Shown here: positions 1 to 5,244 of the stretch, piece by piece
How positions within the stretch are numbered: the stretch's first letter is position 1
Layout: the number at the start of each line of letters is the position of its first letter
Source of the DNA: DUZB01 sp964407525
GTDB lineage: Bacteria > Desulfobacterota > DSM-4660 > Desulfatiglandales > Desulfatiglandaceae
Direction: 5' to 3'
Assembly: GCA_964407525.1 (NCBI GenBank)
Contig: CAYOWC010000196.1
Location: forward strand, 1-9,399
DNA length: 9,399 nt
The notes under the pieces: generated by a model
The model's input: only the letters and a program-made list of their open reading frames with translations
What the model was told of the DNA's origin: nothing
Databases searched by the model: none
Position numbers and translations under genes: made by a program

Positions 1-3
1 ATT

Positions 4-369
4 TCACCGGAAAAGAGCAATCCCCAAAACAAAGGAGATCAAGCCAAAAAGACGAATTGTCTCTTGGCTTGCACTGAAAAACCACCACTCCATAATAGCC
101 CTGGCCTGATCTGTCGACGTCACAAAAAAATAAATCCCTTTGGCTATCCCTGCAAGCCCCAGAATAAATGGCAACCATAAAAAACATTCTCCGCTGAAAG
201 CCCCGGCAATGAGGATAATCCCGAAAGCAAGTGGAACAAAGGACAGCTTTTTCAGGTTTTCAACAAGAAACGTTTTTCTGTATAGTTCACGAGTTCGTTC
301 TGTAAAAATCAACAGAAAGATACCACTGACAACCATACAAATTCCGATAATATTCACTAAAACATACAT
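4..369 (-). CDS. Small four-helix membrane protein, function unknown
   Basis: Encodes 121 residues. I do not recognise the family with certainty. The chain is strongly hydrophobic, with four likely membrane helices at about residues 3-22, 44-59, 63-84 and 104-120. A charged stretch (about 23-43) joins the first two, and a more polar, Trp-rich stretch (about 85-103) joins the last two. The two halves look alike: G9/G71, G16/G78 and a GI-aromatic-hydrophobic motif at 16-20 and 78-82 align with an offset of 62, which suggests an old duplication of a two-helix unit. No catalytic motif or signal peptidase site is visible. The ATG start is backed by a strong Shine-Dalgarno site (AAGGAGGGA on the minus strand, 376-384) six bases upstream. 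It is divergent from lipB across a 157-base gap. A minus-strand promoter in that gap is only weakly suggested (TTGATT and TAAAAT-like boxes, 19-base spacer). The short helix-pair layout is loosely like DUF2065/YjeT-type proteins, but that is a guess. Confidence 0.7.
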   Translation of the reverse strand: MYVLVNIIGICMVVSGIFLLIFTERTRELYRKTFLVENLKKLSFVPLAFGIILIAGAFSGECFLWLPFILGLAGIAKGIYFFVTSTDQARAIMEWWFFSASQETIRLFGLISFVLGIALFR

Positions 370-441
370 ACCCGTTCCCTCCTTGCTTGAACCGTTTCAG
401 ATTTTATTGCACACCGGAAACCGTTAATCAAGGGATTTTGC

Positions 442-470
442 TTGAGATTGCTTTTCACTGAGCATATATT
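442..470 (+). promoter_or_regulatory. Sigma70-type promoter for lipB-lipA
   Basis: A TTGAGA -35 box (442-447) and a TATATT -10 box (465-470) are separated by exactly 17 bases; each matches consensus at five of six positions. The predicted transcription start is near 477, giving a leader of about 50 bases before the lipB ATG. It is the best plus-strand promoter in the gap between the divergent genes. Confidence 0.6.
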
Positions 471-481
471 GCTGAGCATAC

Positions 482-499
482 AGGCGTTCACGCCTTTTT
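482..499 (+). promoter_or_regulatory. Short GC hairpin plus T-run in the lipB leader
   Basis: AGGCG (482-486), loop TTCA and CGCCT (491-495) form a perfect 5-base-pair stem followed by T's to 499. It sits between the predicted lipB promoter and the gene, so it would lie at the 5' end of the transcript. It has the shape of a minimal intrinsic terminator or attenuator, but the stem is short and no competing antiterminator fold is obvious. It could simply protect the 5' end of the mRNA. Confidence 0.3.
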
Positions 500-526
500 A
501 AAAGATCCTAAAATAAGGGCATTTGT

Positions 527-1252
527 ATGGCGAACCATTCCATCGTAGTTGATTTAGGCCTTACGGAATACACCTTCTGCTGGAAACTCCAGCAAGGTCT
601 TCACGAAGCCAGAAAGAGAAATCTCATCCCGGATTGTCTTGTCCTCGTGGAACATCCCCGAGTCATGACGTTTGGAAGGGGAAAAAATCGCGGCAACCTG
701 CTCGTTTCACAACAGGTTCTTGTCGACCATGGAATTCCCTGTGTGGATATTGAAAGGGGAGGAGATGTAACCTATCACGGCCCGGGCCAACTCATTGCCT
801 ACCCTATTTTTGCATTGAAAAACAGTGGCATCGGGGTTTTGGATTTCGTCGAGCGCCTTGAGGAGATTATGATACAGATGCTGCAAACCTACGGGATCCC
901 CGGGAGAAGAGATCCCAGGAATCGCGGCGTATGGGTAGAAGGAAAAAAAATAGGCTTTGTGGGAATTGCTATCAGAAAAGGAATCAGCTTTCACGGACTT
1001 GCCCTGAACGTAAATCTCGATCTCTCCCCTTTCCATATGATCAACCCCTGTGGATTACATAATGTTGCAATAACCTCCATGAAAGATCTTTTAAAAACTC
1101 CAACCCCAATGGAACCTCTTAAAGAACAGTGTATCTCGCTGCATGAGAAGATCTTCGATTCTTCCCTGAAAAAAACAACATTAGAGGCATTGATAAAAAT
1201 ACTGGCTCAAAACGACTGTCTGCAAGACGATGCAGGAGAAAAAATACCATGA
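527..1252 (+). CDS. lipB: Octanoyltransferase LipB (lipoyl/octanoyl protein ligase)
   Basis: Transfers the octanoyl group from octanoyl-acyl carrier protein to a lysine of lipoyl domains (pyruvate and 2-oxoglutarate dehydrogenase E2, glycine cleavage H protein), in the cytoplasm. It is the first step of de novo lipoylation. The 241-residue protein carries the family signature RGGDVTYHGPGQL at 77-89. The catalytic pair is visible: Lys141 in GKKIGFVGI, and Cys175 in NPCGL, which forms the acyl-enzyme intermediate in this family. Length is normal, with a somewhat extended polar C-terminus. The ATG at 527 has only a weak AAGGGC-like ribosome site. The stop overlaps the lipA start as ATGA, so the two are co-transcribed and probably translationally coupled. 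The product of this gene is the substrate of the next. Confidence 0.97.
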   Translation: MANHSIVVDLGLTEYTFCWKLQQGLHEARKRNLIPDCLVLVEHPRVMTFGRGKNRGNLLVSQQVLVDHGIPCVDIERGGDVTYHGPGQLIAYPIFALKNSGIGVLDFVERLEEIMIQMLQTYGIPGRRDPRNRGVWVEGKKIGFVGIAIRKGISFHGLALNVNLDLSPFHMINPCGLHNVAITSMKDLLKTPTPMEPLKEQCISLHEKIFDSSLKKTTLEALIKILAQNDCLQDDAGEKIP

Positions 1253-2124
1253 AAAAGAACCAAAAGCCCTTTCCCCCCAAACCGGAATGGCTCAAAAAAA
1301 GGATTTCCTCGGGAAATTCTTATGACAGCGTCATCCATCTTTTGAAAGAATCCTGCCTGCATACTGTCTGTGAAGAAGCGAACTGTCCTAACTTAGGCGA
1401 GTGCTTTTCACAAGGGACCGCCACCTTCATGATTATGGGAAATCGCTGCACTCGGAATTGCACCTTTTGTGCAGTGATCCACGGAAGGCCCGAACCCCTG
1501 GACATGGAAGAACCCGAAAAAGTTGCCTCAGCAATAAAAACCCTGCAGCTGAAATATGCGGTTATTACTTCCGTTACCCGAGACGATCTTCCTGATGGCG
1601 GCGCTTCTCATTTTGCCCTGACAATCAAGGCAATCACACGTCGAAACCTTCAAACAGCAGTCGAAGTGCTTATTCCTGATTTTCAAGGATCGAGAGAAGC
1701 CCTCGAGATCGTATTGGAAGCACACCCTCATATCCTGAACCATAACGTGGAAACCGTACCCAGGCTCTATAGCCAGGTAAGGCCCCAGGCCGATTACAGG
1801 CAGTCATTGGATGTACTGCACCGGGCACACCTGGCCCCAGGAACAAAAGCTACGAAATCAGGGATTATGTTGGGACTTGGGGAGAAGCCGGAGGAAATAT
1901 TGTCACTTTTTGACGATCTTCTTGAGGCAGGATGCAGAAATCTTACCATTGGGCAGTATCTGGCGCCTTCTGTAAAACACCACCGAGTGCACCATTTCTT
2001 TCACCCGGATGAATTCGCCAAATGGGAGGAAACCGCTTATGAATCAGGCTTTAAGGCGGTCGCCTCGGGACCTTTTGTGAGGAGTTCCTACCATGCAGCG
2101 GAAATGTTCGAACTGAACGCTTAG
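1249..2124 (+). CDS. lipA: Lipoyl synthase LipA (radical SAM)
   Basis: Inserts two sulfur atoms at C6 and C8 of protein-bound octanoyl chains, using radical S-adenosylmethionine chemistry. The 291-residue protein holds both iron-sulfur cluster motifs. The auxiliary cluster cysteines are Cys41, Cys46 and Cys52 (CX4CX5C, CEEANCPNLGEC). The radical SAM cluster cysteines are Cys67, Cys71 and Cys74 (CTRNCTFC). The C-terminal RSSY motif (278-281), whose serine ligates the auxiliary cluster in known structures, is also intact. The rest is the usual partial TIM barrel, including SVTRDDLPDGGA and a HNVETVPRLY stretch. The start codon overlaps the lipB stop by four bases and has an AGGAG site at 1234-1238, ten bases upstream. 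All key residues are present, so the enzyme should be active. No tidy intrinsic terminator follows, only the palindromic repeat at 2142-2275. Confidence 0.98.
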   Translation: MKKNQKPFPPKPEWLKKRISSGNSYDSVIHLLKESCLHTVCEEANCPNLGECFSQGTATFMIMGNRCTRNCTFCAVIHGRPEPLDMEEPEKVASAIKTLQLKYAVITSVTRDDLPDGGASHFALTIKAITRRNLQTAVEVLIPDFQGSREALEIVLEAHPHILNHNVETVPRLYSQVRPQADYRQSLDVLHRAHLAPGTKATKSGIMLGLGEKPEEILSLFDDLLEAGCRNLTIGQYLAPSVKHHRVHHFFHPDEFAKWEETAYESGFKAVASGPFVRSSYHAAEMFELNA

Positions 2125-2141
2125 ATGCCACACGCGATTTT

Positions 2142-2275
2142 CTCACGCAAAGGCCCAAAGCCGCAAAGAAAGTAGAGCCGTTAGAGGTGCCTAAAACATA
2201 TCACGCCTAGTTCGCGTATATAAAAACGCTTTTGCCAGCATCTTTAATCTTCGCGGCTTTGCGCCTTTGCGTGAG
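2142..2275. repeat. Palindromic repeat element (MITE/REP-like) between convergent genes
   Basis: Two arms, 2142-2169 and 2248-2275, are inverted copies of 28 bases with two mismatches. They flank about 78 bases of unrelated spacer. Each arm is built from imperfect 8-base units of the type CTTTGCGN (or its complement). I recall similar CTTTGCG-rich palindromes dispersed in many environmental bacterial genomes, but copy number cannot be judged here. It has no coding capacity. Lying in the 173-base gap between convergent lipA and rny, it could also act as a terminator: on the plus strand the right arm is followed by a T-rich stretch (2277-2290). Confidence 0.65.
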
Positions 2276-2297
2276 GCCTTTTCTTTCTTTGCCCACT

Positions 2298-3860
2298 TCA
2301 CCGAGCATATTCCACAGCCCTTGTTTCACGGATTACCACAACCCTTATCTGTCCAGGGTAGGTCAGTTCCTTTTCTATCTTCCGTGAAATATCTTTACAA
2401 AGCAGGTATGCCTGGTTATCGTTTACTGACTTCCCCTCCACCATAATCCGGATCTCTCGTCCGGCCTGTATGGCATACGTCTTATTCACACCGTGAAAAG
2501 AACCGGCGATTTCTTCCAGCTTTTGAAGGCGCTTCACGTACGACTCCAGCATCTCCTGTCTAGCCCCCGGCCTGGCCCCTGAAAGGGTATCCGCAGACTG
2601 CACCAGGACAGCCAGTACCGATTCCGGTTCAATGTCTTCATGGTGGGCGGCAATGGCGTGAATCACTTCATCTGATTCACCATATCTTTTGGCGAGGTCG
2701 GCTCCTATGGCGGCGTGCGGCCCCTCTACTTCATGATCCACGGCCTTACCAATATCATGCAATAACCCAGCCCTCTTAGCCTGTTTCACATTGAGCCCAA
2801 GTTCTGCAGCCATAATACCGGTTAGAAAACTCACCTCCCTCGAGTGCTGCAGAACGTTCTGCGCGTAACTCGATCGGTATTTCAAACGGCCGATCAGTTT
2901 GACAAGTTCGACGTTTATTCCATGGACACCCACATCAAAGGTTGTCTGCTCTCCAGCTTCCTTAATACTCGCTTCTACTTCCTTGTTTACTTTGTTGACG
3001 ATTTCTTCAATTCTGGCAGGGTGAATCCTTCCATCTTCGATAAGCCGCTCAAGAGAGATCTTCGCAACCTGCCTCCTGACCGGGTTGAAGCCAGACAAGA
3101 TAACGGCTTCCGGAGTGTCGTCTATAATAAGGTCTATACCGGTAGCAGCCTCAATTGCACGGATATTCCTGCCTTCTCTACCGATAATTCTGCCTTTCAT
3201 TTCTTCATTTGGCAAATTGACAACGGAAACGATCCTTTCAGCCGCATAATCTCCGGAATATTTTTTTACCGCAAGGGCGATAATTTCCTGCGCTTTGCGA
3301 TCGGCATCCGCCTTGGCCTCATTTTCGATCCGCCTGATGGTCTTTACCCCATCGTGCCTGGCTTCCTCCTCCATCGATTTAATAAGGGTCAACTTGGCTT
3401 CGTCCCCCGACATGCCGGCCACTTTTTCCAACTGCATTCTTCGGTCAACAATAAGCTGATTGTATTCCTTATCTTTTCTCTTGATATCCCCTTCAATTCT
3501 GTCAATATTCTTTTCTTTGTCAACAACTTTTTCTTCTCTTTTTTCTACAAGTTCCATCTTTTTATCGAAAATCTCTTCCTTCTTATGAAACCGTTTTTCC
3601 CGAAGCCCAATCTCTTCTTTCTTCTCTTTTGTTTCTTTTTCAAACTCAACCTTCATTTGATAGAGCGTATCTTTCGCCTGAAGAGCAGCTTCTCTCCTGG
3701 TCGTTCCAGCTTCTTTCTCGGCCTCTGCAAGAATCTTTTTCGAGTGCTGTTCTATCGTCTCGAATCGGCTCTCCACGAGCTTTTTTCTGAGAAAAAAGCC
3801 GATGAACAGTCCACCTACGATCCCCGCAGCAATTATTGAAATCACATATATAATATTCAT
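2298..3860 (-). CDS. rny: Ribonuclease Y, membrane-anchored endoribonuclease
   Basis: Starts mRNA decay by endonucleolytic cleavage at the inner face of the membrane. At 520 residues it has the classical layout and length. An N-terminal membrane helix (about 3-24) is followed by a long charged coiled coil (about 28-200). A KH RNA-binding domain (about 210-285) contains the GXXG-type loop GRIIGREGRNIR at 223-234. The HD phosphohydrolase domain (about 330-430) carries His339, the His368-Asp369 pair in LLHDIGKA, His406-His407 in AAHHED, and Asp424 in QSADTLSGARPGAR. A C-terminal domain reaches residue 520. The metal-binding residues are all there. The ATG at 3860 follows an AGGAGT site at rather long spacing. 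It lies downstream of zapA on the same strand but behind a possible terminator (3996-4024), so it may have its own promoter, which I cannot locate with confidence. A 331-codon open frame on the opposite strand is a by-product of its lysine/glutamate-rich coiled coil. Confidence 0.98.
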   Translation of the reverse strand: MNIIYVISIIAAGIVGGLFIGFFLRKKLVESRFETIEQHSKKILAEAEKEAGTTRREAALQAKDTLYQMKVEFEKETKEKKEEIGLREKRFHKKEEIFDKKMELVEKREEKVVDKEKNIDRIEGDIKRKDKEYNQLIVDRRMQLEKVAGMSGDEAKLTLIKSMEEEARHDGVKTIRRIENEAKADADRKAQEIIALAVKKYSGDYAAERIVSVVNLPNEEMKGRIIGREGRNIRAIEAATGIDLIIDDTPEAVILSGFNPVRRQVAKISLERLIEDGRIHPARIEEIVNKVNKEVEASIKEAGEQTTFDVGVHGINVELVKLIGRLKYRSSYAQNVLQHSREVSFLTGIMAAELGLNVKQAKRAGLLHDIGKAVDHEVEGPHAAIGADLAKRYGESDEVIHAIAAHHEDIEPESVLAVLVQSADTLSGARPGARQEMLESYVKRLQKLEEIAGSFHGVNKTYAIQAGREIRIMVEGKSVNDNQAYLLCKDISRKIEKELTYPGQIRVVVIRETRAVEYAR

Positions 3861-3917
3861 ACCTATTTTAAACTCCTAACCCATAGAGGAGAAAGCAAAA
3901 TCATGAATTGGCATTCT

Positions 3918-3934
3918 TTGTAATGCAGTTACAA
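3918..3934. promoter_or_regulatory. Palindrome TTGTAA-N5-TTACAA upstream of rny
   Basis: A perfect 6+6 dyad with a 5-base spacer, about 57-75 bases upstream of the rny start codon, where an operator would be expected. It overlaps a second possible hairpin (GCATT at 3911-3915 with AATGC at 3922-3926). With only one copy seen, it could be chance in AT-rich DNA. Confidence 0.25.
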
Positions 3935-3995
3935 GGGGGAAATACCGAAGGGAAATGAAAGAAGAGACACATTCAGGACAAACAGTACGCAAACG

Positions 3996-4024
3996 AAAAA
4001 AAAGACAGGCCCATAAAGATGCCT
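3996..4024 (-). terminator. Weak intrinsic terminator downstream of zapA
   Basis: Read on the minus strand, AGG and CAT pair with ATG and CCT around a CTTT loop, with a two-base GG bulge. This is followed by GTC and a run of eight T's. The 3' arm plus T-tract (GGGCCTGTCTTTTTTT) is nearly the same as that of the strong terminator after atpC, but the 5' arm is less complementary. It would separate the zapB-like/zapA transcript from rny. Confidence 0.4.
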
Positions 4025-4031
4025 TTAAAAA

Positions 4032-4142
4032 AAACGACGGCACATCATAGTTTTCAATTATACATCAACATGTTATAGAATTATGAGAACCATGTAACCA
4101 TAGTACTTCAGCTTGTCTTCAAAAACTATATCTTTCACGTTT
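4032..4142 (-). ncRNA. Possible structured RNA downstream of zapA
   Basis: Three nested complementary segments form one long interrupted hairpin: 4138-4142 with 4032-4036 (5 pairs), 4122-4129 with 4047-4054 (8 perfect pairs, ATAGTTTT/AAAACTAT) and 4091-4095 with 4068-4072 (5 pairs). A large asymmetric bubble lies between the last two. On the minus strand the structure ends in a run of eight T's. A long hairpin with a central bubble downstream of zapA is what 6S RNA looks like. However, this one is shorter and more AT-rich than usual 6S, and the pairing is modest. I treat it as a candidate only, and 6S identity is not established. Confidence 0.2.
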
Positions 4143-4170
4143 ACCGTGTAATGTTATCAGTTTGCCTCAT

Positions 4171-4581
4171 TCAGCACTTTTCTCTATATCCCGGTACCCT
4201 NNNNNNNNNNNNNNNNNNNNNNNNNNNNNNNNNNNNNNNNNNNNNNNNNNNNNNNNNNNNNNNNNNNNNNNNNNNNNNNNNNNNNNNNNNNNNNNNNNNN
4301 TTCTGGGTAACCGAATCGATCTGAAAATTTAATGAACGCACGCGGTCATCAATATTTTTCACCACTTCATCGCGTTCTTTACGCAGTTGAAAATAGTCAC
4401 TGGCAATATAAAACGCTGCAAGTATAGCAGCTTTACTCTCTGTGAGATTTTCCGCACTGCTTCTTATTTCATCCAGCCTATCGTTTACAAATTCCGCTAT
4501 TTTCTTTACAAAAGACTCATCTTCATCACTTCTTAAAAGATATTCATGGTCGAGGATTCTTATCCTGATAGGCTTTTCCAT
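4171..4581 (-). CDS. zapA: Cell division protein ZapA, 3' end interrupted by assembly gap
   Basis: ZapA is a small cytoplasmic protein that binds FtsZ and crosslinks filaments in the Z-ring. The first 93 residues are readable and match the family. A beta-rich N-terminal head carries IRILDHEYLLRSDEDE (residues 6-21), followed by FVKKIAEFVNDRLDEI. Then comes the helix AAILAAFYIASDYFQLRKE (51-69), which starts the C-terminal coiled coil. ZapA is usually about 90-110 residues, so nearly the whole protein is seen. The 100-base N run cuts the 3' end. Beyond it, one frame ends at 4171 (...GYREKC) and another at 4167 (...GYRDIEKSAE). The true frame and length are unknown, because 100 N is a placeholder. 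The ATG at 4581 has no obvious Shine-Dalgarno site. It lies 135 bases downstream of the ZapB-like gene, with a marked hairpin in the gap. Confidence 0.85.
   Translation of the reverse strand: MEKPIRIRILDHEYLLRSDEDESFVKKIAEFVNDRLDEIRSSAENLTESKAAILAAFYIASDYFQLRKERDEVVKNIDDRVRSLNFQIDSVTQXXXXXXXXXXXXXXXXXXXXXXXXXXXXXXXXXXRVPGYREKC
4201..4300. other. Scaffold gap of 100 N
   Basis: Exactly 100 undetermined bases, the conventional filler for a gap of unknown size. It falls inside the 3' end of zapA. The flanks are GGTACCC (4193-4199) and GGGTAACC (4305-4312), nearly inverted copies of each other, which may have helped break the assembly. Confidence 0.95.
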
Positions 4582-4612
4582 TTAATACCATTTTTGAAAT
4601 GTTTGCGTTTTG

Positions 4613-4652
4613 GGGGCCCTCTCAGCAAGTTAATACAACTTTCTGAATCCCC
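4613..4652 (-). promoter_or_regulatory. Long hairpin in the zapA leader
   Basis: AAGTT (4627-4631) pairs with AACTT (4637-4641) around a 5-base loop. After one mismatch TCAG (4622-4625) pairs with CTGA (4643-4646), and GGGG (4613-4616) can pair with CCCC (4649-4652) across a small internal loop, giving 13 pairs in all. No T-run follows on either strand, so it is not a standard terminator. It lies between the zapB-like gene and zapA and may be an mRNA stability or processing element. Confidence 0.4.
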
Positions 4653-4716
4653 TATAAGCTTGTCTGCCAGAAAAAGCTTCGATGAATCATATAGTAACCC
4701 AAAGCCTGAGCTTCTT

Positions 4717-4995
4717 TTATGTTTCGACAAGCTCTATTTTTTCAAGGAGAGAAATAATTCTCTTTTTTGCCATATCTTTAACAGTTTTGGAACTCTCGAC
4801 CTGCTGAGAAAGGTCTGTAATTTTTCCCTCCTGTATATCCAACTTTTCTTTAAGAACATCCTTATCGCCCTTTAACGTCATAATTGTGTCGATAAGAATT
4901 TCTACTTTATCTTCAAGTAATTTAAGCTGATCCGATTCTTCTTCCGTGGTTCCGGAATTCCACACGGGGTACTGTTTGATGTCTTCATCTGTCAT
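4717..4995 (-). CDS. Small coiled-coil protein, ZapB-like
   Basis: Encodes 92 residues. After a short acidic N-terminal tail (about 1-24), the rest is one long predicted coiled coil with regular hydrophobic positions (LEDKVEILIDTIMTLKGDKD, then further heptads, ending SLLEKIELVE). There are no cysteines, no membrane segment and no signal peptide. A short coiled-coil protein directly upstream of zapA is the usual place for ZapB-type proteins, which bind ZapA and link the Z-ring to other division or chromosome factors. The assignment rests on size, heptad pattern and position, since coiled coils give little sequence identity; a generic coiled-coil protein is the alternative. The ATG at 4995 has a GAGAGG site about 12 bases upstream, slightly far. 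An out-of-frame ATG lies between the site and this start and would give only a five-residue peptide. The gene has its own promoter just after the atp terminator, and a leader of about 150 bases. Confidence 0.6.
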   Translation of the reverse strand: MTDEDIKQYPVWNSGTTEEESDQLKLLEDKVEILIDTIMTLKGDKDVLKEKLDIQEGKITDLSQQVESSKTVKDMAKKRIISLLEKIELVET

Positions 4996-5019
4996 AATTC
5001 ATTAAACCTCTCAATTCTG

Positions 5020-5054
5020 GGAGTTATCTTGTGAGGGAAGCCCCATAACCCTCC
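5020..5054 (-). promoter_or_regulatory. Possible stem-loop in the zapB-like leader
   Basis: GGAGTTAT (5020-5027) is complementary to ATAACCCTCC (5045-5054) except for a two-base bulge. An inner GGG/CCC pairing is possible. It lies in the long untranslated leader, 25 bases or more before the ATG. No known riboswitch consensus was recognised. Confidence 0.25.
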
Positions 5055-5155
5055 GGCAGTCATTTGCTTTATTGATTTAACCTTTTCACAAAATTTTGCG
5101 GCTGACTATTAAGCCAAGCTTCCTCATACCTAAATTTTCATAACTACGACTAATT

Positions 5156-5184
5156 ATTTTATCCTTGAATACGAAAAAGGTCAA
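5156..5184 (-). promoter_or_regulatory. Sigma70-type promoter for zapB-like gene and zapA
   Basis: Read on the minus strand, TTGACC (-35, 5184-5179) and TAAAAT (-10, 5161-5156) are separated by exactly 17 bases, each matching consensus at five of six positions. It begins only about 7 bases beyond the T-tract of the atpC terminator, where a promoter for the next transcription unit is expected. The predicted start is near 5149. Confidence 0.6.
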
Positions 5185-5190
5185 CAAATA

Positions 5191-5219
5191 AAAAAAGGCA
5201 GGCCCAAAAGGACCTGCCT
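5191..5219 (-). terminator. Intrinsic terminator of the atp operon
   Basis: On the minus strand, AGGCAGG pairs with CCTGCCT. After one mismatch the stem continues for two more GC pairs around a TTTT loop, and six T's follow directly (5196-5191). It starts 25 bases after the atpC stop. The plus strand has no T-run after the stem, so it works in one direction only and closes the ATP synthase operon. Confidence 0.9.
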
Positions 5220-5244
5220 CAAATAAAAAAAAAGCGTCAGCTTA

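Larger units (their letters stand above)
3861..4170. other. Non-coding, AT-rich gap between zapA and rny
   Basis: This stretch of about 310 bases has no credible gene. It contains three items listed separately: a short perfect palindrome (3918-3934), a weak minus-strand terminator (3996-4024) and a possible structured RNA (4032-4142). It lies immediately downstream of zapA, where many proteobacteria carry 6S RNA, so a small RNA here would not be surprising. I could not recognise a 6S consensus. Confidence 0.6.

Noticed and set aside
140..427. Open frame of 95 codons on the plus strand opposite the membrane protein
   Set aside because: Overlaps the minus-strand gene, which has a strong ribosome site and clear membrane helices; the plus frame has neither.
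2125..2297. CRISPR array suggested by repeated CTTTGCG units
   Set aside because: The units are 8 bases, adjacent and without spacers, and arranged as one inverted pair.
2844..3839. Open frame of 331 codons on the plus strand inside rny
   Set aside because: It is antisense to the coiled coil, KH and start of the HD domain of RNase Y, and its translation is Phe/Leu-rich low-complexity sequence mirroring the Lys/Glu-rich coding strand. No ribosome site or family resemblance.
4201..4581. A 136-residue ZapA read straight through the N run
   Set aside because: The 100 N are a placeholder for an unknown length, so neither the frame after the gap nor the total length can be trusted.
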